A stretch of DNA of 36,376 bases from Gemmatimonadota bacterium (GCA_009841115.1 VXML01000043.1:1-36376), one strand, 5' to 3'. Positions 23,861 to 33,299 are shown, numbered from the stretch's first letter. A program made the numbers and translations. Notes: generated by a model not told the origin, from the letters alone.

Positions 23861-25166
23861 CGCGACTTTGCAGTTCAAAGCTGAAGGTCGTCCCCGCCCC
23901 TAATTTGCTCTGTACGCTCACTTGCTCGCCGTGGACTTCGGCAATGTGGCGCACGATAGACAAGCCCAAGCCCGTGCCGCCGAGGTCGCGCGAGCGCCCC
24001 TTGTCAACTCGGTAGAAGCGCTCGAAAATTCGCCCCAAGTCCTCAGAGGGAATGCCAACGCCGGTATCTTCGACGTAAATCGCTAGGCGATCAGTGTCCT
24101 CTACGGGCCGCGTACCAACGCGGACTTTCCCGCCGGCGGGCGTGTATTTAACGGCGTTGTCGAGCAAGTTAATTAGGGCCTGTTCGATTAATTTGGGATC
24201 GCAGATCACCTGGATAGACGGCGGAACGTCGCAGTGAATGGCAATTTGCTTTTGCGCGGCCGCTTGACTGACCGAACCAACGGACGTATCGACCAAGAGT
24301 TTCAGCTCGCAAGGGATCAGCTCGACTTCCAATTGATCGGACTCCAGCCGCGACAAGTCGAGCAAGTCACCGAGCAAGCGGGTTAAGCGGTCGGCGTGAT
24401 TCTCAATGATGCCGGTAAAGCGGCGAGCCGTCTCTCGGTCGTCAAGCGCACTATCGGATAAAATTTCGGCATAGCCCTTAATAGCTGTCAACGGCGTGCG
24501 CAATTCGTGGGACACGTTGGCGACAAAGTCGCGGCGGATCCGCTCTAATTCACGCAGGCGCGTAATATCGTAGAGGACCGCCACCGCGCCGATGCACTCG
24601 TTCCCTTCGAAGACGGGCGCGACCTGCATGTCCAAATGGCGCTCCGGCGCTCCGGTCAGTTCCACTTCCATTTCTCGGCGTCGGCCTTCGGCCAAACACC
24701 CGGCCAGTGCGTCTTGGATAGCCGAGTAGCGCACGACCTCCGCGGTCAACAGCCCCTCTAGCGGCGGGTCTAGGCCAAACAGGTTGGCCAGCGCTTTGTT
24801 GGCCAGCACCACCCGGCCATCGCGGTCGACGACTAAGATAGCTTCGGTAATGCTTTCGAGGATGATCCCTAAGCGGTTATTTTCACTCTCTAGCTGACCG
24901 ACGCGCTGTTGAATGCGCTCGGCGAGTTCCTCGAGCGGACGCGCCAACTCGGGATGGAACGCCTCCAGCCAAGCCGAGTCGTCGGGGGCCACTTTGTCGA
25001 GCTGGCGCAACTGCTCTCCCTGCCGACGGGCCGTGCGGCCCCAGAACCAAATTTGGCCGCCACTCCAAAGCGCGGCCAACACGAGCGCGAGCGCGATGTG
25101 ACCACTCCACCAGACGAGCACTACCAAAAGCGCGTTGCTCAGGAGCAAGATCCACCCGAGGCGCAC
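23853..25166 (-). CDS. phoR: Phosphate-regulon sensor histidine kinase PhoR
   Basis: A 437-residue sensor kinase. Two adjacent membrane helices (residues 4-45) are followed by a charged linker, a PAS domain (about residues 98-205, ILESITEAILVVDRDGRVVLANKA), a HisKA helix with His220 in VANVSHELRTPLTAIKGY, and an HATPase_c domain with N, G1 and G2 boxes (LLDNAVKYTP, VEDTGVGIP, GGTGLGLSI). The lack of a large periplasmic domain is typical of PhoR, which senses phosphate through PstSCAB-PhoU. It lies one base downstream of phoB and overlaps the cytochrome gene. Confidence 0.93.
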   Translation of the reverse strand: MRLGWILLLSNALLVVLVWWSGHIALALVLAALWSGGQIWFWGRTARRQGEQLRQLDKVAPDDSAWLEAFHPELARPLEELAERIQQRVGQLESENNRLGIILESITEAILVVDRDGRVVLANKALANLFGLDPPLEGLLTAEVVRYSAIQDALAGCLAEGRRREMEVELTGAPERHLDMQVAPVFEGNECIGAVAVLYDITRLRELERIRRDFVANVSHELRTPLTAIKGYAEILSDSALDDRETARRFTGIIENHADRLTRLLGDLLDLSRLESDQLEVELIPCELKLLVDTSVGSVSQAAAQKQIAIHCDVPPSIQVICDPKLIEQALINLLDNAVKYTPAGGKVRVGTRPVEDTDRLAIYVEDTGVGIPSEDLGRIFERFYRVDKGRSRDLGGTGLGLSIVRHIAEVHGEQVSVQSKLGAGTTFSFELQSRGV

Positions 25167-25167
25167 C

Positions 25168-25860
25168 CTATCGTCCCTCTCGGCGAAAGCGATAGCCCAT
25201 GCCGCGCACAGTTTCGACCATCTCGGCTGCTGTTCCTAGTTTTTCGCGCAGGCGGCGGATGTGCGTGTCAACCGTGCGGCGATAGCCAGCGTACTCGTAG
25301 CCCCACACCACCTTGAGCAACTCCTCACGCGACTGCACCCGCCCGCGCCGCTGTGCAAGGGTCGTCAAGAGCTTGAATTCTGTCGCCGTCAACTCGATGG
25401 GATCGCTGTCGATTTGCACCTGACATCCCACCGGGTCAATGGCCAAGGGGCCGGCTACGATCTGCGCGTCTTCCGTTTCGTCGCGACTTTGGACGCGGCG
25501 CAAGATGGCGCGGATGCGCAAGACGAGCTCGCGCGGGGAAAAGGGTTTGACTAGATAATCATCCGCCCCCAACTCCAAGCCGACGATGCGGTCGATCTCA
25601 CCGGCGCGTGCCGTCAGCATCAAGACCGGTATGTCCGTGGTGTGGGGATTTTGCTTGAGGAGGCGGCAGACCTCCAAGCCGCCGATGCCCGGCAGCATCA
25701 GATCTAAGACCACGAGGCAGATCAGATTTTGCTCAATCGCATTTAGGGCCTGCTCCTCGTCCTCGGCCGGCACGACGGCAAAACCGGACTGTTCTAGATG
25801 GTACGAGACCAAGGCGAGAATGTCGGGCTCGTCCTCGACGACTAGGATCTTGTCGTTCAT
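25168..25860 (-). CDS. phoB: Phosphate-regulon response regulator PhoB
   Basis: A 230-residue OmpR/PhoB-type regulator. The receiver domain has the acidic pair (VVEDEPD), phospho-acceptor Asp53 in VVLDLMLPG and the conserved Lys in DDYLVKPFSP. A winged-helix DNA-binding domain follows (LTATEFKLLTTLAQRRGRVQSREELL ... GYRRTVDTHIRRLREKLG). I start at ATG 25860, which overlaps the phoU stop (ATGA) and has GGAGGAG 8 nt upstream. The seven extra residues of the longer frame are not family-like. The protein should bind the 11-bp-phased half sites upstream of pstS and the porin gene. Its place between phoU and phoR completes the regulon. Confidence 0.94.
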   Translation of the reverse strand: MNDKILVVEDEPDILALVSYHLEQSGFAVVPAEDEEQALNAIEQNLICLVVLDLMLPGIGGLEVCRLLKQNPHTTDIPVLMLTARAGEIDRIVGLELGADDYLVKPFSPRELVLRIRAILRRVQSRDETEDAQIVAGPLAIDPVGCQVQIDSDPIELTATEFKLLTTLAQRRGRVQSREELLKVVWGYEYAGYRRTVDTHIRRLREKLGTAAEMVETVRGMGYRFRREGR

Positions 25861-26546
25861 GAGTCTTTCTCCTCCCACCATTCTTCTTTTTGGTGCCGCA
25901 CGATGCGCCCCTCGACGAGGAACGCCACGTTCTCGGCGATGTTGGAGGCGTGATCGCCGATTCTTTCGAGATGCCGCGACACCAAGATCAGGTAAATGCC
26001 GCGGTCGATGGTGTCCGGCCCAATCGACGGCGCGTGCATGTACGTGAGCAACTCGCGAAAAATCTGATCGCGCAACAGGTCGAGTTCCTCGTCGCGCTGA
26101 CCAACGTCGCGCGCCAAGGCCACATCGCGGCGCACGAACGCGTCGAGGGCATCCTTGACCATGCTCTGGGCCAATTCGGACATCCTCGGTATGTCGATCA
26201 GTGGCTTGAGCAGCGGCATCTTGTTGAGCACCTCGGCGCGTTGGACGATGTTTACAGCTTCGTCATTGATCCGCTCTAGGTCTTCGTTGATTTTTAGCAT
26301 ACAGGCCAACAGCCGCAGGTCGCTGGCCATCGGCCCTTGGGTTGCAAACACCTTCAGACAGGACTCCTCAATGCCGATTTCCCAATCGTCGATCTTCTTC
26401 CCCCCCTCAAGCACTACTTGCACCAGTTCGTCGTCGCGATCCACGAGGGCGCGCACGGCCTGCTCAATGGACTCCTCGACGGCCCCGCTCATTTTTAATA
26501 AGTCCTGTTTGAGTTCGTCTAATTGCTGGTCGAATCTTCGTTCCAT
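25857..26546 (-). CDS. phoU: Phosphate-signalling protein PhoU
   Basis: A 229-residue all-helical protein made of two PhoU repeats, with metal-binding E/D-x3-D segments (LVDRDDELVQVVLEGGKKIDDWE and RDVGQRDEELDLLRDQIF) and the family ERIGDHASNIAE near the end. PhoU links the transporter to PhoR and damps the response when phosphate is plentiful. GGAGG and AAGG precede the ATG. It lies 14 bp after pstB and overlaps phoB by 4 bp. Confidence 0.93.
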   Translation of the reverse strand: MERRFDQQLDELKQDLLKMSGAVEESIEQAVRALVDRDDELVQVVLEGGKKIDDWEIGIEESCLKVFATQGPMASDLRLLACMLKINEDLERINDEAVNIVQRAEVLNKMPLLKPLIDIPRMSELAQSMVKDALDAFVRRDVALARDVGQRDEELDLLRDQIFRELLTYMHAPSIGPDTIDRGIYLILVSRHLERIGDHASNIAENVAFLVEGRIVRHQKEEWWEEKDS

Positions 26547-26560
26547 GGCACCTTCCTCCC

Positions 26561-27343
26561 TCAGCCGAAGCGGCCGGTTACGTAGTCCTCGGTCTGTTTG
26601 TTGTGGGGGTTGGTAAACATGTCTTCGGTCTGGTTAAACTCGATCAAGGAGCCTAGATAGTAGAAGGCCGTATAGGTCGAAATCCGCGCCGCCTGTTGCA
26701 GATTGTGCGTGACGACGATGATGGTGTAATCGGACTTCAGGTCGGTGATCGTCTCCTCGACCCGCGCGGTGGCAATCGGATCCAGCGCCGAGCACGGCTC
26801 GTCCATCAGCACCACTTCCGGCTCGACGGCGAGGGTGCGCGCAATGCACAGCCGCTGCTGCTGGCCGCCGGACAGGCTCAACGCGTTGTCCTTGAGCCGG
26901 TCCTTGACCTCGTCCCACAGCGCGGCGGCCTTCAGGCTCTTCTCCACGGCCTCATCGAGTACCCGACGGCGGTTTTCCCCGGCGATCCGCAGGCCGTAGG
27001 CCACATTCTCGTAGATAGACTTGGGGAAGGGATTGGACTTTTGGAACACCATGCCTACCCGCCGCCGCAAGTCGATCACATCGCAGTCGGGCGCGTAAAT
27101 GTCGCGTCCACTGACCCGCACTGACCCTTCAATGCGCGCAGATTCAATCAGGTCATTGAGGCGATTGAAGCAGCGCAAGAGCGTCGATTTGCCGCAGCCC
27201 GAAGGCCCGATAAACGCGGTCACTTCGCGCTCGGGAATGCTCAGGTCAATGTCGTGCAGGGCCTGAGTCTCGCCGTAGAACATGTTCAGATTTTTCACCT
27301 CGACGATGGAATTTGCATGGTCCGAGGCTAAGGGCTGGCTCAT
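26561..27343 (-). CDS. pstB: Phosphate ABC transporter ATP-binding protein PstB
   Basis: A 260-residue ABC ATPase with Walker [11 protein letters not shown]-loop QKSNPFP, signature LSGGQQQR, Walker [13 protein letters not shown] and switch His in VVTHNLQQA. The family-specific C-terminus ([17 protein letters not shown]) identifies PstB. The open frame extends to 27700 into pstA, but ATG 27343, with AGGAG about 5 nt upstream, is the true start. It powers phosphate import through PstC and PstA. Confidence 0.96.
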   Translation of the reverse strand: MSQPLASDHANSIVEVKNLNMFYGETQALHDIDLSIPEREVTAFIGPSGCGKSTLLRCFNRLNDLIESARIEGSVRVSGRDIYAPDCDVIDLRRRVGMVFQKSNPFPKSIYENVAYGLRIAGENRRRVLDEAVEKSLKAAALWDEVKDRLKDNALSLSGGQQQRLCIARTLAVEPEVVLMDEPCSALDPIATARVEETITDLKSDYTIIVVTHNLQQAARISTYTAFYYLGSLIEFNQTEDMFTNPHNKQTEDYVTGRFG

Positions 27344-27351
27344 GGCATCTC

Positions 27352-28944
27352 CTAAAAAGCCGCGGTGGCGTATTTCTTGCGCAATTTGTTGCGGACGACA
27401 ATCGCCGTCAAGTTCAGGAGCAACACAATAGTCAACAGCATCAAGGCCGTGGTGTACACCATGGGACGGGCCGCCTCCACGTTGGGCGACTGGAAGCCCA
27501 CGTCGTAGATGTGGAAGCCCAAGTGCATAAACTTGCGCTCTAGGTGAAAAAACGGCGCGAACGCATCGAGCGGTAAATCCGGCGCTAACTTGACGACGCC
27601 AGTGATCATCAACGGCGCGACCTCGCCGGCCCCACGCGCCGTGGCCAAGATGACGCCCGTGAGAATACCCGGCAGCGCACTGGGCAGCACCACGCTCCAA
27701 ATCATCTGAAATTTGGTCGCTCCCAAAGCCAGTGCGCCTTCGCGCATCTCTCGGGGCACGGCCGCTAAACTCTCCTCAGTCGCAACAATGACAACCGGCA
27801 CCGTCAGCAGGGCGAGGGTCAGCGAGGCCCAGAGAATGCCACCAGTGCCATAGGTCGGCGTCGGCAGGGCATCCGCGTAAAAGAGCTGGTCAATGCTGCC
27901 GCCGATGCCATATACAAAGAATCCCAACCCAAACATGCCAAAGACAATAGAAGGCACGCCCGCCAAGTTGTTGACCGCAATCCGCACGAGGCGTACCAAA
28001 AAACCCTGCCGGGCGTACTCGCGCAGATAGAGCGCCGCGAGGACCCCAAAGGGCACGGCCGCCAAGCTCATCAGCATCACCATCATCACCGTGCCAAAGA
28101 GCGCGGGGAATATGCCGCCCTCGGTGTTGGATTCGCGCGGCTCGCCTGCCACGAACTCCCAGCCCTTGGACAGATAGGTCTGTACCTTGGCCCCGACGCC
28201 CATCAAATTGGGGCGATAGGCGCGGACGATGGCCGCCACCCCGACGCGGCGCGTCTCCCCCCCGGCCAGCGCGACTTCTACCTCCCAGCGCTCCTGCTGC
28301 GCCCGCAACTCGTCCAAGCGCCCCGACAGAGCCTCGTGCTCGTCCCACAGGGCCTGGCGACGCACCTCGTTTGCAGCGAGTTGCGCGTCGTTTTTCTCGC
28401 GCTGCAAGCGTCGCTCTTGCAGGCGTAAGTCATCTATTGCGCGATTGAGCTTGCCCAGTTCGCCGCGCTCCAAGGCGTGGATGCGCTCGCCCAGTTCGCC
28501 GACTTGGTCCATCACCCTCTGCAGTGCCTCCCAGACCCCCTCTCCTTTTGCCAGCAGCCGCTCCTCCTCGTATAAGGCCGTGATAAAGCCGTGCATATCG
28601 CCCCACTCGACCCGCTCGAAAACCACGGCCTCGGCCGGTCTTTCGCGCTCGGTAATCGCGTCTTCATCCACCCAGCGAAAGTCTTGGCCATACACATCGC
28701 GGTTGCCAACCTTTAGCTGCACTCGATAGTGCCCGGCGGCCCCGGGAATGGGCTGGCGATCCACCAGTTTGCCCATGATCGGCGGACCGTCTTTGAGACG
28801 CAACAGGGTCAAATCCTGCGGCCAGAACACGCCCGCGCCATTATAGACAATGATCCCCACCAAGCCGGCGATCATCGCCAAGCACAGGGCCAACGCCCCG
28901 CCCGTAAGCCAGATAAAAGGGTCTCCCCGCCGCCAGAATTTCAT
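27352..28944 (-). CDS. pstA: Phosphate ABC transporter permease PstA, long form
   Basis: A 530-residue permease, nearly twice the size of E. coli PstA. The C-terminal 260 residues hold the normal permease domain, with the EAA-type loop [27 protein letters not shown]. Between the first helix (about residues 13-37) and this domain is a soluble insertion with a long Glu/Arg/Leu-rich coiled-coil region (about residues 120-215). Large PstA forms with such insertions are known in some gammaproteobacteria. The ATG at 28944 overlaps the pstC stop by one base (TGATG). The insertion should be periplasmic and may meet the matching large domain of PstC. Confidence 0.93.
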   Translation of the reverse strand: MKFWRRGDPFIWLTGGALALCLAMIAGLVGIIVYNGAGVFWPQDLTLLRLKDGPPIMGKLVDRQPIPGAAGHYRVQLKVGNRDVYGQDFRWVDEDAITERERPAEAVVFERVEWGDMHGFITALYEEERLLAKGEGVWEALQRVMDQVGELGERIHALERGELGKLNRAIDDLRLQERRLQREKNDAQLAANEVRRQALWDEHEALSGRLDELRAQQERWEVEVALAGGETRRVGVAAIVRAYRPNLMGVGAKVQTYLSKGWEFVAGEPRESNTEGGIFPALFGTVMMVMLMSLAAVPFGVLAALYLREYARQGFLVRLVRIAVNNLAGVPSIVFGMFGLGFFVYGIGGSIDQLFYADALPTPTYGTGGILWASLTLALLTVPVVIVATEESLAAVPREMREGALALGATKFQMIWSVVLPSALPGILTGVILATARGAGEVAPLMITGVVKLAPDLPLDAFAPFFHLERKFMHLGFHIYDVGFQSPNVEAARPMVYTTALMLLTIVLLLNLTAIVVRNKLRKKYATAAF

Positions 28945-31148
28945 CACAGTCGATTGTACTTATCCCGCAAGCGCTGGCGCACGACCTCGGCCAACGAATT
29001 GATAAAGAAGGTGGCCATAAACAGCAGCAAGCCGCTGAGGAAAAGCACTCGGTAGAGCGTGCCTTGGTGCGGTGCCTCGGGTAGCTCCACGGCGATGTTG
29101 GCCGAGATCGTGCGCATGCCGTTGAAGATGTTCCAATCCATGATCGGAGTATTGCCCGTGGCCATCAGCACGATCATGGTTTCCCCAATCGCGCGGCCGA
29201 GGCCAATCATAGCGGCCGAGAAAATGCCCGGCAGGGCCATGGGCAATACCACCTTGATGGCCGTCTGCCAAGGCGTAGCTCCCAAGGCTAGCGAGCCAGC
29301 GCGCAAGTGGCGAGGCACGCTAGAGAGCGCGTCCTCGCAAATGGTAAAAATCAGCGGAACGACCGCAAAACCCATGACAAATCCCACGACCAAGCAATTG
29401 CGCTGGTCGTAGCCAACGCCCGCGTCTTGCCGCAGCCAGCGCAGGAAGTGCCCGTCGAAAGCCAAGTCTTCAAAGACCGGCCCCAGCGCGTACGCCAACC
29501 AAGCGACCAGCAGAGTCACCGCGCCGAGCAAGTATATTTCTCCAACCCGCGCCACCTGGCGCACCCAGGCATCTGGAGCGTATTGCCAGCCCCACGCCGC
29601 AGCTATGACCACGGTTGGCACCGCCGGCAGCAGCAGCAAGGTCCCCAACAAGTGCGATTCGAGCAGTGGGGCCAGCCACAAGCCAGCTAAGAAGCCCAAA
29701 ATGACGCTCGGCAACGAGGCCATGACCTCCACGGACGGCTTGACCAGAGCCTGTACGCGCGGCGAGGCAAATTCGGCCGTGTAAATCGCCGCTAAAACGG
29801 CCAACGGCAACGCAAAGAGCAGGGCGTAGAACGTGCCCTTGGCCGTGCCCAAGATCAGCGGCACCAAGCTGAGCTTCGGCTCGAACTCGTCCGTGCCGCC
29901 AGTCGATTGCCACACGTATTCGCGGCCCCCGTAGCCTTCGTACCAGATGGGGGCGAAGAGCACGGCCGCGCTGATTTCGGGATGGGGATGATCGAGGGCA
30001 AAGCGCCGCAATCCTCCGTCTTGGCCGAGGGCCAAAAATCCATCGGCCTTGGGCGCAAAGACCAACGCGGTGGCCGGAGAGTCGCCCCGCATTTGGAAGG
30101 CCGTGTGTTCGGAGGTTAGGTGATGTAAAGCTATGGCCCCTTCGGCGTCGGCCGTGAGGAACTGCTTGTCGCGTGCAGAGGCGTCAATGTGGGTAACGGC
30201 CGCCGCATGGGGAGCAAAAGTGTGTATTTTGCGATACGAGCGCTGCCCATTTTCCTCGACCTTAAACCAAGTACTGACGTGGCCGGCCGCGTCGCCGACA
30301 ATCAGCGAAACCTCGCCCAGCGCGTACCCCAACGCCGAAACCGCGACCTCTGAGACGGTAATGTGCCCCACAAACGCAGGCGCTTGCTCCACTGCGCCCA
30401 ACCGCCACTCGTATACCCGCCCTTGATCCGTACCCACGAGCACTTGGCGAATGCGACCGTCGAGCAGTACCTGCGTGGCCTTGCCGTCGAAATCGGCCGT
30501 TAGCTCGTACTGTTTTTCTCGGCGCTCGCCCGGCCCCAATAGGCCCTGCTGCTGCTCGGCTCCTATCACCACCAAGCGGCCACTCGCTGTAATCGCCGCG
30601 GCGGCCGAGCGACCATCGTCCCCTTCCCGAAAGGCCACCTGCACCAGCGACTCGCCCGCCGGATCGACCGCGACGAGGCTCTTAACCGCAAACTGCGGCA
30701 CTACCTGTCGCTGGCCGCTGCTGTAATCGAGTTGGAAGCGGACCTGCGCCAACAGCAAGTGACCGTCGGCCGTCCCCAGTGCCAAAACATCGTTAGACGT
30801 GCGCTGTGCGGCCGTTACTTCGCGGCCCGTCAGCTCGGTTGGTCGTTCGCGGCTGATGACTTGGCCATTATCCAACCGCAACAAATCCACCCCTTGAGGG
30901 CCGACTGCATAAGCGGTCTGATAGTAGGGGTCGAGCCCAATGGCGAATGGGCCGACCACTTGGCGTGATTTTTCTGCTGTTACCTCTGGGGAACGAAACA
31001 GGGGCCACGCCTCGGAGAGGACGAAGAAGAATATCCCCATGACCGCGGCGATAATGCCGATGCCGCCGATGGAGATACAGCGCCCAGCTAGCCAATCGAA
31101 GATTCGCGCTCGCGGCGTGATCCCGCGCTTATATGGCTTTTCGCCCAC
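28944..31148 (-). CDS. pstC: Phosphate ABC transporter permease PstC, long form with a propeller-like domain
   Basis: A 734-residue protein with an N-terminal helix (about residues 27-48), then about 370 residues of beta-rich, repeat-like sequence (VLALGTADGHLLLAQV, VLVGTDQGRVYEWRL, VGDAAGHVSTWF, LTADAEGAIALHHL). This part looks like a WD/PQQ-type propeller on the periplasmic side. The C-terminal 300 residues are the permease domain, with EDALSSVPRHLRAGSLALGAT. The start is GTG at 31148, with AAGGA 9 nt upstream, 12 bp after pstS. E. coli PstC is about 320 residues; longer forms occur in other proteobacteria. The role of the extra domain is unknown. Confidence 0.92.
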   Translation of the reverse strand: MGEKPYKRGITPRARIFDWLAGRCISIGGIGIIAAVMGIFFFVLSEAWPLFRSPEVTAEKSRQVVGPFAIGLDPYYQTAYAVGPQGVDLLRLDNGQVISRERPTELTGREVTAAQRTSNDVLALGTADGHLLLAQVRFQLDYSSGQRQVVPQFAVKSLVAVDPAGESLVQVAFREGDDGRSAAAAITASGRLVVIGAEQQQGLLGPGERREKQYELTADFDGKATQVLLDGRIRQVLVGTDQGRVYEWRLGAVEQAPAFVGHITVSEVAVSALGYALGEVSLIVGDAAGHVSTWFKVEENGQRSYRKIHTFAPHAAAVTHIDASARDKQFLTADAEGAIALHHLTSEHTAFQMRGDSPATALVFAPKADGFLALGQDGGLRRFALDHPHPEISAAVLFAPIWYEGYGGREYVWQSTGGTDEFEPKLSLVPLILGTAKGTFYALLFALPLAVLAAIYTAEFASPRVQALVKPSVEVMASLPSVILGFLAGLWLAPLLESHLLGTLLLLPAVPTVVIAAAWGWQYAPDAWVRQVARVGEIYLLGAVTLLVAWLAYALGPVFEDLAFDGHFLRWLRQDAGVGYDQRNCLVVGFVMGFAVVPLIFTICEDALSSVPRHLRAGSLALGATPWQTAIKVVLPMALPGIFSAAMIGLGRAIGETMIVLMATGNTPIMDWNIFNGMRTISANIAVELPEAPHQGTLYRVLFLSGLLLFMATFFINSLAEVVRQRLRDKYNRL

Positions 31149-31160
31149 GCACTTGCGTCC

Positions 31161-32132
31161 TTAGATATCCAACTTGGCCAATTCGGCTTGTACTACTTCA
31201 AACGGCACGGGCATATAGCCATCCTTGACGACGATTTCTTGACCCTCTTTGGAAAAAATAAACTTGCAGAACTCTTTCACTAGGGGGTCCATGTCTTGGC
31301 CGGGGGCCTTGTTCATGTAAATGTACAGGAAGCGCCCGAGGGGATAGGAACCATTCAGTACGTTTTCCATAGCCCCCTGTTTAAACTCCTGCCCCTCGGC
31401 TTTGGCCAAGGGCACGACGCGCACACCCGAGGTCTGATAGCCAATACCGCTGTATCCTATGGCGAAGCGGTCCTCGGTGATGCCTTGGACCACGGATGCC
31501 GAGCCGGGCTGCTCTTTCACCTCGTCCTTGTAGTCGCCTTTGAACAGGGCCTGCTTCTTAAAAAAGCCATAGGTGCCCGAGGCCGAGTTGCGGCCGTAGA
31601 GGCTGATCTGAGCCTTGGCCCAATCCCCATCCAGCCCCAACTGGCCCCAAGTGGTCATGTCATTGGGGTACTCGCTGCGGCGGGTCTTGGAAAAAATCGC
31701 ATCGACTTGCGGCAAGCTCAGGCCCTCGATGGGGTTGTCCTTGTTGACGAAAACTGCCAGCGCGTCTAGCGCCGCCCGCAAGGGCGTTGGCTTGTAGCCG
31801 AAGGCTTGCTCGAATTTGTCCTCCTCGCTCGACTTCATCGGCCGCGACATCGGCCCGAACTGAGCCGTACCTTCGATTAGGGCCGGCGGCGCGGTGCTCG
31901 ATCCCTTGCCCTCGATCTGGATCTTGACGTTGGGATAGTACTTGCGGAAGGCCTCCAGCCAGAGTGCCATCATGTTGTTCATCGTATCGGAGCCAATGCT
32001 GCTGGCGTTGCCAGCCAAACCGCGCACCTTCTCGTAGGGCGCAATTCGCTCATCAACGGCTATGGTCTGCGCTTGGACGCCCGCGGCGAACACCCAACAC
32101 ATCAGCGCGACTCCGCTCCATCTTTTTTTCAT
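31161..32132 (-). CDS. pstS: Phosphate-binding periplasmic protein PstS
   Basis: A 323-residue substrate-binding protein. The signal peptide is MKKRWSGVALMCWVFAAGVQA, then come phosphate-binding segments NASSIGSDTMNN and the Ser/Thr-rich EGKGSSTAPPALIEG, and later GRNSASGTYGFF. Its C-terminus matches the PstS lobe closure helix. I choose ATG 32132, since GAGGA lies 8 nt upstream and the signal peptide is then typical; ATGs at 32147 and 32159 are alternatives. Four or five Pho-box-like half sites lie upstream. It is the first gene of the pst-pho set. Confidence 0.92.
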   Translation of the reverse strand: MKKRWSGVALMCWVFAAGVQAQTIAVDERIAPYEKVRGLAGNASSIGSDTMNNMMALWLEAFRKYYPNVKIQIEGKGSSTAPPALIEGTAQFGPMSRPMKSSEEDKFEQAFGYKPTPLRAALDALAVFVNKDNPIEGLSLPQVDAIFSKTRRSEYPNDMTTWGQLGLDGDWAKAQISLYGRNSASGTYGFFKKQALFKGDYKDEVKEQPGSASVVQGITEDRFAIGYSGIGYQTSGVRVVPLAKAEGQEFKQGAMENVLNGSYPLGRFLYIYMNKAPGQDMDPLVKEFCKFIFSKEGQEIVVKDGYMPVPFEVVQAELAKLDI

Positions 32133-32171
32133 CTTTGCATTCCTCATGTTAGGTAACATTGCGGGATTTAT

Positions 32172-32221
32172 GTTACATCCACGTGTCTCATGGATGAAAC
32201 TTGCGTTACAATGCGTTACAG
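32172..32221 (-). promoter_or_regulatory. Pho-box-like half sites upstream of pstS
   Basis: In plus-strand spelling, GTTACAT (32172), ATGAAAC (32194) and GTTACAA (32205) sit on an 11-bp grid (with a degenerate unit at 32183), and GTTACAG follows at 32215, 10 bp on. They resemble the 7-bp half site of the PhoB box (CTGTCAT or its complement ATGACAG). An ATAAAT that could serve as the -10 box lies directly next to the block, about 34 nt from the start codon. Confidence 0.65.
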
Positions 32222-32226
32222 CACTG

Positions 32227-33195
32227 CTAAAATTTGTAGTAAAAGGTCAGCCGTCCTTGGACATTGGCATCGCGGCCGGCGGGTGACTCAATGAGCACAT
32301 TGGGCATCAAGTGAACGTCTGTAGCGGCGGCGTAGTCGAGACCAGTGATGAAGAGTAAATCGCTAGTATCCTCGGCGTCGTGGGAGACCACATCGAACCG
32401 GCCAAACCCCTTGAACGCGGCACTCAGCGGCAGCGAGCCAAAAGCCGAGACCCCGGCGATGACATGGTCGTCACCGTTATCGCCGGCCAGTTCGTTGGTG
32501 CGCGAGAAGACCTCCAACCCCGCACTGCCTCTCGCGCCCTGCCAGCCGACGAAGCCCTTGAAGGTCCGTTCGTTGCGACCGGCCGGCCTCGCATTAAAGT
32601 CCGCATAGCCTTCCAATATCAATCGGTCCGCAGCCTTGAAACTCAACGAACCATAGAATTTTTTACCGTGATCGTCCTCCGGCTTCTGTCCGGGACCATT
32701 GCCGACCATCAGGTGGTAGCTTAGCTGGCCCGCCGCGCCCTTGAGAGCCGCGCCCAAGTCGGCCGAAGAGCCGATTTTATTCCAGTCGAGCACGGTCTTG
32801 GCTACCGAGCGGTAGCCCCAGACTTTTTCGGCGACCGCCCAAGTCGGCGTCCCCGAAAGCCCTAGGTATATGTCCGCATCGCCTAGCCCCTTCTTCCACT
32901 GTAAGTAGCCGTGCTTGACGTAGGGTTCCATCTTCGCACCTTCGCCAAACCCCGCGTCCTTAGCCTCGAGGCGAAAGCGAACCGCAAAGTCGGTGGCGAT
33001 ATCGCTCTGGTATGTGAGGTACAGACGGCGGAACTGGAAAGCATTGCGCTTGGGGGAGTACTTGGCGTCGGCTTCATCGGCGGCGAATACATAGTAGTAG
33101 TCGCCAAACATAAGGCCCTTGACCTTGCCCTCCTCGGCTTGCGCCACAAAGACCCAGCCCAACATCAGGGTTACAAACGCCATCGTTTTTTTCAT
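32227..33195 (-). CDS. OprO/OprP-like phosphate-selective porin
   Basis: A 322-residue outer-membrane protein with a signal peptide (MKKTMAFVTLMLGWVFVAQA). Strands alternate in barrel style, including FQFRRLYLTYQSDIATDFAVRFRLE and LIESPAGRDANVQGRLTFYYKF. The C-terminus ends in Phe, as barrel insertion usually requires. The length and the RRLYLTYQ-type segment fit the OprO/OprP family, which forms anion channels for phosphate or polyphosphate under starvation. The location just upstream of pstS and a fine Pho-box array support this. Ribosome-binding is weak (GGGAAGA at about 12 nt). It may instead carry another anion. Confidence 0.8.
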   Translation of the reverse strand: MKKTMAFVTLMLGWVFVAQAEEGKVKGLMFGDYYYVFAADEADAKYSPKRNAFQFRRLYLTYQSDIATDFAVRFRLEAKDAGFGEGAKMEPYVKHGYLQWKKGLGDADIYLGLSGTPTWAVAEKVWGYRSVAKTVLDWNKIGSSADLGAALKGAAGQLSYHLMVGNGPGQKPEDDHGKKFYGSLSFKAADRLILEGYADFNARPAGRNERTFKGFVGWQGARGSAGLEVFSRTNELAGDNGDDHVIAGVSAFGSLPLSAAFKGFGRFDVVSHDAEDTSDLLFITGLDYAAATDVHLMPNVLIESPAGRDANVQGRLTFYYKF

Positions 33196-33259
33196 CTGTG
33201 TTACAATCTTCCCTCTTTTGGCGTTTTCCTTGTCCTATGTTAGAAAATGGCCTCGCCAT

Positions 33260-33299
33260 GCGACGCTTTTGTCACAGTATTGTTACAAAATAGTGACGT
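33260..33299 (-). promoter_or_regulatory. Pho-box array of four 11-bp-phased half sites
   Basis: In minus-strand spelling the 7-bp units ACGTCAC, TTGTAAC, CTGTGAC and GCGTCGC occupy 33293-33299, 33282-33288, 33271-33277 and 33260-33266. They are spaced exactly 11 bp apart with 4-bp AT-rich linkers, which is the architecture of PhoB boxes. A possible -10 (TAACAT, 33242-33237) lies downstream before the porin ATG at 33195. The two central units match the PhoB half site best. Confidence 0.75.

Noticed and set aside
23860..23878. TTG start of the cytochrome
   Set aside because: It is possible but has no ribosome-binding site, and it puts a Cys and polar residues ahead of the signal sequence. GTG 23860 fits better.
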